DNA of 64,000 bases, from contig NZ_CP069157.1 in the NCBI RefSeq assembly GCF_019243775.1, positions 62,001 through 126,000 of the forward strand, written 5' to 3'. Shown here piece by piece: positions 59,718 through 64,000 of the stretch. The notes under the pieces are model-generated. The model saw only the letters and a list, made by a program, of their open reading frames with translations. It made no database searches and was not told where the DNA came from. Both the position numbers and the translations under genes were made by a program. The DNA is from Morganella morganii (lineage in GTDB: Bacteria; Pseudomonadota; Gammaproteobacteria; Enterobacterales; Enterobacteriaceae). Within the stretch, counting starts at the first letter, position 1. Every line of letters begins with the position of its first letter.

Positions 59718-60797
59718 ATGAAAGCGGCAACAGCCGTCATTGACCGTGGTGCGCTGCGCCACAACTGGCAGCGGATCCGGGAATTGGCACCGGACAGCCG
59801 TCATGTTGCGGTGGTCAAAGCAAACGCCTACGGCCACGGATTAGTCGAAATCGCCCGTGAACTCAATGAGGCGGACGCGTTTGCGGTGGCGCGTCTGAGC
59901 GAAGCGCACGCGTTGCGCGCCGGTGGTATTGTTAAACCTATCATCTTACTGGAAGGTTTTTTCGATGCGGCGGATTTGCCGGTGATTGTTGCCAGTCGTC
60001 TGGAAGTGGCGGTTCATTTTGAAGAGCAGTTAGTGGCGCTGGAGCAGGTGCAGTTATCGGATCCGGTGAAAGTCTGGATGAAAATTGATACCGGTATGCA
60101 CCGTCTCGGCGTGCGTCCGGAAGAAGCAGAAGCGTTTTATCAGCGGTTGTGTAAATGCAAAAACGTACAGCAGCCGGTGAATATCATCAGCCATTTCAGC
60201 CGCGCTGATGAAGATGACGCACAGCCGACAGAAGCCCAAATCACCCGCTTTATGGCATTTGCTGCTGATAAACCGGGGGAAAAATCGATTTCCGCGTCCG
60301 GTGGTATTCTTTACTGGCCGCAGGCGCACCTCGACTGGGTTCGTCCCGGGATCATTCTGTACGGCGTGTCACCGAAAAGCGGTACCGAAGCCGGTGATTA
60401 CGGCCTCAAACCGGTGATGACCCTCAAATCCCGCCTGATTGCTGTGCGTAAACATAAAGCCGGGGAAGCGGTCGGTTACGGCGGTACCTGGGTCAGTGAT
60501 CGTGACACCTGCCTGGGTGTGATTGCCGTCGGTTACGGTGATGGCTATCCGCGCAGTGCGCCATCCGGCACACCGGTGGTAATTAACGGGCGCCGTGTTC
60601 CCATTGCCGGGCGTGTTTCCATGGATATGATAACTATCGACCTGGGGCCGGATTGCAGTGATAAAGCGGGTGATGAAGTCATTTTGTGGGGGGATTCACT
60701 GCCGGTAGAGCAAATCGCAGAAGCCAGCGGTATCAGCGCCTATGAACTGATCACCAAGCTGACCTCCCGCGTGGCAATGGAATATCTGGACGAATAA
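59718..60797 (+). CDS. alr: Alanine racemase
   Basis: 359 residues (same as E. coli Alr) from ATG 59718, [20 protein letters not shown] lysine in [11 protein letters not shown] (Lys34) and the catalytic tyrosine region [13 protein letters not shown]. Makes D-alanine for peptidoglycan. An in-frame ATG at 59601 inside dnaB is not used. Same order as E. coli (dnaB-alr-tyrB). Confidence 0.97.
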   Translation: MKAATAVIDRGALRHNWQRIRELAPDSRHVAVVKANAYGHGLVEIARELNEADAFAVARLSEAHALRAGGIVKPIILLEGFFDAADLPVIVASRLEVAVHFEEQLVALEQVQLSDPVKVWMKIDTGMHRLGVRPEEAEAFYQRLCKCKNVQQPVNIISHFSRADEDDAQPTEAQITRFMAFAADKPGEKSISASGGILYWPQAHLDWVRPGIILYGVSPKSGTEAGDYGLKPVMTLKSRLIAVRKHKAGEAVGYGGTWVSDRDTCLGVIAVGYGDGYPRSAPSGTPVVINGRRVPIAGRVSMDMITIDLGPDCSDKAGDEVILWGDSLPVEQIAEASGISAYELITKLTSRVAMEYLDE

Positions 60798-60852
60798 AAT
60801 CTGACGCGATATGTTCTGATAGTGAGAAAAATTACAATCAGGAGTATCGCTT

Positions 60853-62049
60853 GTGTTCGAACATGTAGACGCCTACGGCGGCGACCCGATCTTAACGCTC
60901 GTTGAGCATTTCAAACAGGATCCCCGGAAGGAGAAGGTCAATCTCAGTATTGGCCTCTATTACGACGATTCCGGGGTGACTCCGCAACTGAACAGCATCG
61001 CACAGGCGAAACAGCGCTATAACGCGCAGGATACCGGGGCCTCCCTGTATCTGCCGATGGAAGGTTTTGCTCCTTACCGCAGCGCGGTACAGACGCTGCT
61101 GCTGGGCGATGACAGCGGGCTTATCCGCGAAGGCCGCGTGGCGACGATCCAGACTCTGGGCGGATCCGGTGCACTGAAGATCGGCGCGGATTTTCTGCAC
61201 CGTTATTTCCCGGGATCGGATGTCTGGCTCAGTGATCCGACATGGGAAAACCATCAGGCGATCTTTGCCGGAGCAGGATTTAAAACTCATTATTATCCGT
61301 ATTTTGATCCGCAGACCAAAGGTGTGAAGTTTGACGAGATGCTGGCAACATTTGAGACGTTACCGGCAAAAAGCGTCATTTTACTGCATCCGTGCTGCCA
61401 TAACCCGACCGGTTCCGATCTGACACCGGAGCAGTGGGACAAAGTCGTCGCGGTGGTGAAAAAGCGGGAGCTGATCCCGTTCCTGGATATTGCTTATCAG
61501 GGCTTCGGCGGCGGTATGGAAGAGGATGCTTATGCTATCCGCGCCATGGCGGCGGCAGAGGTACCGTGTTTCGTCAGTAACTCGTTCTCAAAAATTTTCT
61601 CACTGTACGGTGAGCGTGTGGGCGGGTTGTCAGTCCTCTGCCCGACACAACATGAAGCAGAGCGGGTGCTGGGTCAGCTGAAAGCGGGTGTGCGCCGTGT
61701 CTATTCCAGTGCACCGTCTTACGGGGCAAAACTGGTCTCTGAAGTGCTGAATGATACTGCGCTGAAAGCACAGTGGCTGGCGGAAGTGGACACCATGCGC
61801 AGCCGGATCGCAGAGATGCGGACAGTGCTGGTGAATACACTGAAAAACACATTGCCGGAGAAGAACTTTGATCATCTTCTGCATCAGCGCGGGATGTTCA
61901 GTTACACTGGGTTCAGTCCGGAGCAGGTTACCGCACTGCGTGAGCAGCATGCGGTGTATCTGGTCGGTTCCGGGCGTGTCTGTATGGCGGGGGTGAACCG
62001 TCATAATGTGGATGCGATTGCGCAGGCTTTTGCGGCGGTCAGCCGTTAA
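60853..62049 (+). CDS. tyrB: Aromatic amino acid aminotransferase
   Basis: 398 residues, start GTG at 60853 with AGGAG before it. PLP lysine in [35 protein letters not shown] and [16 protein letters not shown] are class I features. Last step of Tyr and Phe synthesis. [12 protein letters not shown] start is TyrB/AspC type; synteny favours TyrB. No clear TyrR box was seen upstream. Confidence 0.95.
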   Translation: MFEHVDAYGGDPILTLVEHFKQDPRKEKVNLSIGLYYDDSGVTPQLNSIAQAKQRYNAQDTGASLYLPMEGFAPYRSAVQTLLLGDDSGLIREGRVATIQTLGGSGALKIGADFLHRYFPGSDVWLSDPTWENHQAIFAGAGFKTHYYPYFDPQTKGVKFDEMLATFETLPAKSVILLHPCCHNPTGSDLTPEQWDKVVAVVKKRELIPFLDIAYQGFGGGMEEDAYAIRAMAAAEVPCFVSNSFSKIFSLYGERVGGLSVLCPTQHEAERVLGQLKAGVRRVYSSAPSYGAKLVSEVLNDTALKAQWLAEVDTMRSRIAEMRTVLVNTLKNTLPEKNFDHLLHQRGMFSYTGFSPEQVTALREQHAVYLVGSGRVCMAGVNRHNVDAIAQAFAAVSR

Positions 62050-62100
62050 TCCTCAGCAATGAAATGATGATGCGCGGAATAATTCTGTTCCGCGCCTGTT

Positions 62101-62367
62101 TCAGCGTAGCTGACTGTCTTTACTGCCGCGCCGGTTATAGCCGCTGAATGCGGCCTGCTTTTTATCCGCTTCTGCCTGACAATTCACACACAACTGCACA
62201 CCGGGTATTGCATCACGCCGCGCCTGCGGGATCGGGTCACCGCACTCTTCACAAAACAGCGCGCTTTCCCCTGTCACCAGCTGGCTGCGCACCCGCGCGA
62301 CCGCATCATCCAGTGTGGCATCAATCTGCTCCTGAACAGCAGAATCACTTGCCCATCCGCTTGCCAT
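62101..62367 (-). CDS. ybiI: DksA/TraR-type zinc-finger protein YbiI
   Basis: 88 residues, close to E. coli YbiI: MASGWASDSAVQEQIDATLD start, C4 zinc finger (CEECGDPIPQARRDAIPGVQ, LCVNCQ), GYNRRGSKDSQLR end. Short DksA-like proteins may bind RNA polymerase; the role of YbiI is not established. Found here between tyrB and uvrA, unlike E. coli. Confidence 0.93.
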   Translation of the reverse strand: MASGWASDSAVQEQIDATLDDAVARVRSQLVTGESALFCEECGDPIPQARRDAIPGVQLCVNCQAEADKKQAAFSGYNRRGSKDSQLR

Positions 62368-62450
62368 GTCCGCCTCCTGTTTCCGGTGGTTGCCTGATAC
62401 TTTATTTTATCACGGGTTGCTTATTATTTCACCAGCACGGAAAGCGGACA

Positions 62451-62485
62451 AAAAAAATACCGCAGCGAACGCTGCGGTATTTTCA
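62451..62485 (-). terminator. Terminator of uvrA
   Basis: Minus strand: AATACCGCAGCG pairs with CGCTGCGGTATT around a short loop and is followed by T residues. It lies 15 bp after the uvrA stop. Confidence 0.85.
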
Positions 62486-62498
62486 GAATCAGAAAAGA

Positions 62499-64000
62499 TT
62501 AATATCCTCTTTTCAGGATCGGCTTCAGGAAGCGGGCGGTGTGTGAGCGTTCACATGCCGCCACCTCTTCCGGGGTACCGGCGATCAGGATTTCACCGCC
62601 GCCGCTGCCGCCTTCCGGACCTAAATCCACAATCCAGTCCGCAGTTTTAATCACATCGAGGTTATGTTCGATAACCACAATACTGTTGCCCTGGTCGCGC
62701 AACTGATGCAGTACCGCCAGCAGTTGTTCGATATCCGCGAAGTGCAGACCGGTGGTCGGCTCATCGAGGATATAGAGTGTCTGCCCGGTGCCGCGTTTGG
62801 AGAGTTCCTTCGCCAGTTTCACCCGCTGCGCTTCACCACCGGAGAGGGTTGTTGCCGACTGCCCGAGGCGGATGTAAGACAGTCCGACATCCATCAGGGT
62901 CTGTAATTTACGCGCCAGCGCCGGGACGACATCGAAGAATTCGCGGGCTTCCTCGATAGTCATATCCAGCACTTCGTGGATATTTTTCCCTTTGTATTTC
63001 ACTTCCAGGGTTTCGCGGTTATAGCGTTTGCCTTTGCACTGGTCGCACGGCACATACACATCCGGCAGGAAGTGCATTTCCACTTTCAGTACGCCGTCAC
63101 CCTGACAGGCTTCGCAGCGGCCGCCCTTGACGTTGAAACTGAACCGTCCCGGTGTGTAACCGCGTGAGCGGGATTCCGGTACGCCGGCAAACAGTTCGCG
63201 GACAGGCGTAAACACGCCGGTATAGGTCGCCGGGTTTGAGCGCGGGGTCCGTCCGATCGGGCTCTGGTCGATATCAATGACTTTATCAAAATGTTCCAGA
63301 CCTTCGACAGACTTATACGGTGCAGGCGTAATGGTGGTCGCGCCGTTGAGCTGTGTCTGGGCAATCGGGAACAGCGTGTCATTGATCAGGGTGGATTTCC
63401 CTGAACCGGAAACCCCGGTGATACAGGTAAACAGGCCGACCGGCAGATTCAGGGTCACATTTTTCAGGTTGTTGCCGCAGGCACCGGTGATGGTCAGCAT
63501 TTTGGCCGGATCGGCCACATTGCGTTTTTCCGGGATACTGATCCTGCGTTCGCCGCTGAGGAATTTCCCGGTCAGGGAATCCGGCGTGCCGATAATATCC
63601 TCCAGTGACCCCTGGGCGACAATCTCCCCGCCGTGAACACCCGCGCCCGGGCCGATATCGATAATATGATCAGCGGCGCGGATAGCATCCTCATCATGCT
63701 CCACCACAATCACGGTATTACCGAGATTGCGCAGATGAATCAGGGTTTCCAGCAGGCGGTCATTATCGCGCTGATGCAGCCCGATTGACGGCTCATCCAG
63801 CACATACATCACACCGACCAGACCGGCACCGATCTGACTGGCAAGGCGGATACGCTGAGCCTCGCCGCCGGACAGGGTTTCTGCGGAGCGGGAGAGTGTC
63901 AGGTAATTCAGGCCGACGTTAACCAGGAACTTCAGGCGATCCTGAATCTCTTTCAGGACTTTTTCGGCGATTTTCGCGCGCTGGCCGCTGAATTTCAGGT
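62499..64000 (-). CDS. uvrA: UvrABC excinuclease subunit A, 3' part
   Basis: The last 500 residues of UvrA; the gene continues past the window. Visible are the first ABC signature ([20 protein letters not shown]) and Walker B ([13 protein letters not shown]), a second Walker A ([10 protein letters not shown]), the zinc finger CEACQGDG...CDQC and the second signature [14 protein letters not shown] with [13 protein letters not shown]. Damage recognition in nucleotide excision repair. Probably SOS-regulated, but its promoter is outside the window. Confidence 0.97.
   Translation of the reverse strand, partial: LKFSGQRAKIAEKVLKEIQDRLKFLVNVGLNYLTLSRSAETLSGGEAQRIRLASQIGAGLVGVMYVLDEPSIGLHQRDNDRLLETLIHLRNLGNTVIVVEHDEDAIRAADHIIDIGPGAGVHGGEIVAQGSLEDIIGTPDSLTGKFLSGERRISIPEKRNVADPAKMLTITGACGNNLKNVTLNLPVGLFTCITGVSGSGKSTLINDTLFPIAQTQLNGATTITPAPYKSVEGLEHFDKVIDIDQSPIGRTPRSNPATYTGVFTPVRELFAGVPESRSRGYTPGRFSFNVKGGRCEACQGDGVLKVEMHFLPDVYVPCDQCKGKRYNRETLEVKYKGKNIHEVLDMTIEEAREFFDVVPALARKLQTLMDVGLSYIRLGQSATTLSGGEAQRVKLAKELSKRGTGQTLYILDEPTTGLHFADIEQLLAVLHQLRDQGNSIVVIEHNLDVIKTADWIVDLGPEGGSGGGEILIAGTPEEVAACERSHTARFLKPILKRGY

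Overview
The window is chromosomal DNA of an enterobacterium with an integrated lambda-like prophage. The chromosomal genes (lysC, pgi, ubiC-ubiA, plsB, dgkA, lexA, zur, dusA, qorA, dnaB, alr, tyrB, uvrA) are close to their E. coli counterparts and in nearly the same order. Roughly 50 percent GC, missing dinF and pspG, and two MrpJ-like small XRE regulators make a Morganella-like member of the Morganellaceae the best guess; this is inference from content.

Layout. 1-13.2 kb: host genes for lysine-family amino acids (lysC), glycolysis (pgi), ubiquinone (ubiC, ubiA), phospholipids (plsB, dgkA), the SOS repressor (lexA with two SOS boxes), zinc control (zur), a YbaK-type deacylase, two small XRE regulators, a 0.7 kb AT-rich gap and a Bcr/CflA-type efflux pump. 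13.2-55.5 kb: a prophage in the 5' end of dusA. The att repeats are exactly 42,275 bp apart. The phage brings its own copy of the first dusA codons, so dusA at the right end is intact and a 40-codon remnant is left at the left end. 55.4-64 kb: dusA, a small unknown gene, qorA, dnaB, alr, tyrB, ybiI and the 3' part of uvrA.

The prophage has the lambda plan. A leftward early operon (YfdP/YfdQ/YfdR-like genes, a PrtN-type activator, then a DUF3800 gene coupled to a putative nuclease gene) would run across attP into int in the circular form. The immunity region has CI (S24 type), a Cro-like protein, repeated ACAACTT-type operators, a BRCT-domain gene and an opposite-strand membrane protein gene. 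The rightward operon has a CII-like regulator, a replication gene with internal iterons, Dam, three zinc-ribbon proteins, a KilA-N protein, DUF968 and Q. Then come a late leader with a candidate antisense sRNA, a HEPN-like gene, a lysis cassette (class II-type holin, SAR endolysin, small membrane protein, Rz/Rz1), a lambda-like cos site, and head and tail genes (terminase to J, tail fibre) with two interrupting morons. A 314-aa gene of unknown function lies next to the integrase.

Three structural genes (terminase large subunit, tape measure, tail assembly I) are broken by single-base shifts at G/C runs. Either the prophage is defective, or these are homopolymer sequencing errors. The most novel material is the accessory cargo (DUF3800 plus putative BECR-fold nuclease, HEPN-like gene, BRCT/repeat protein, 314-aa gene), a recurring intercistronic hairpin plus conserved ribosome-binding leader, and the candidate sRNA.
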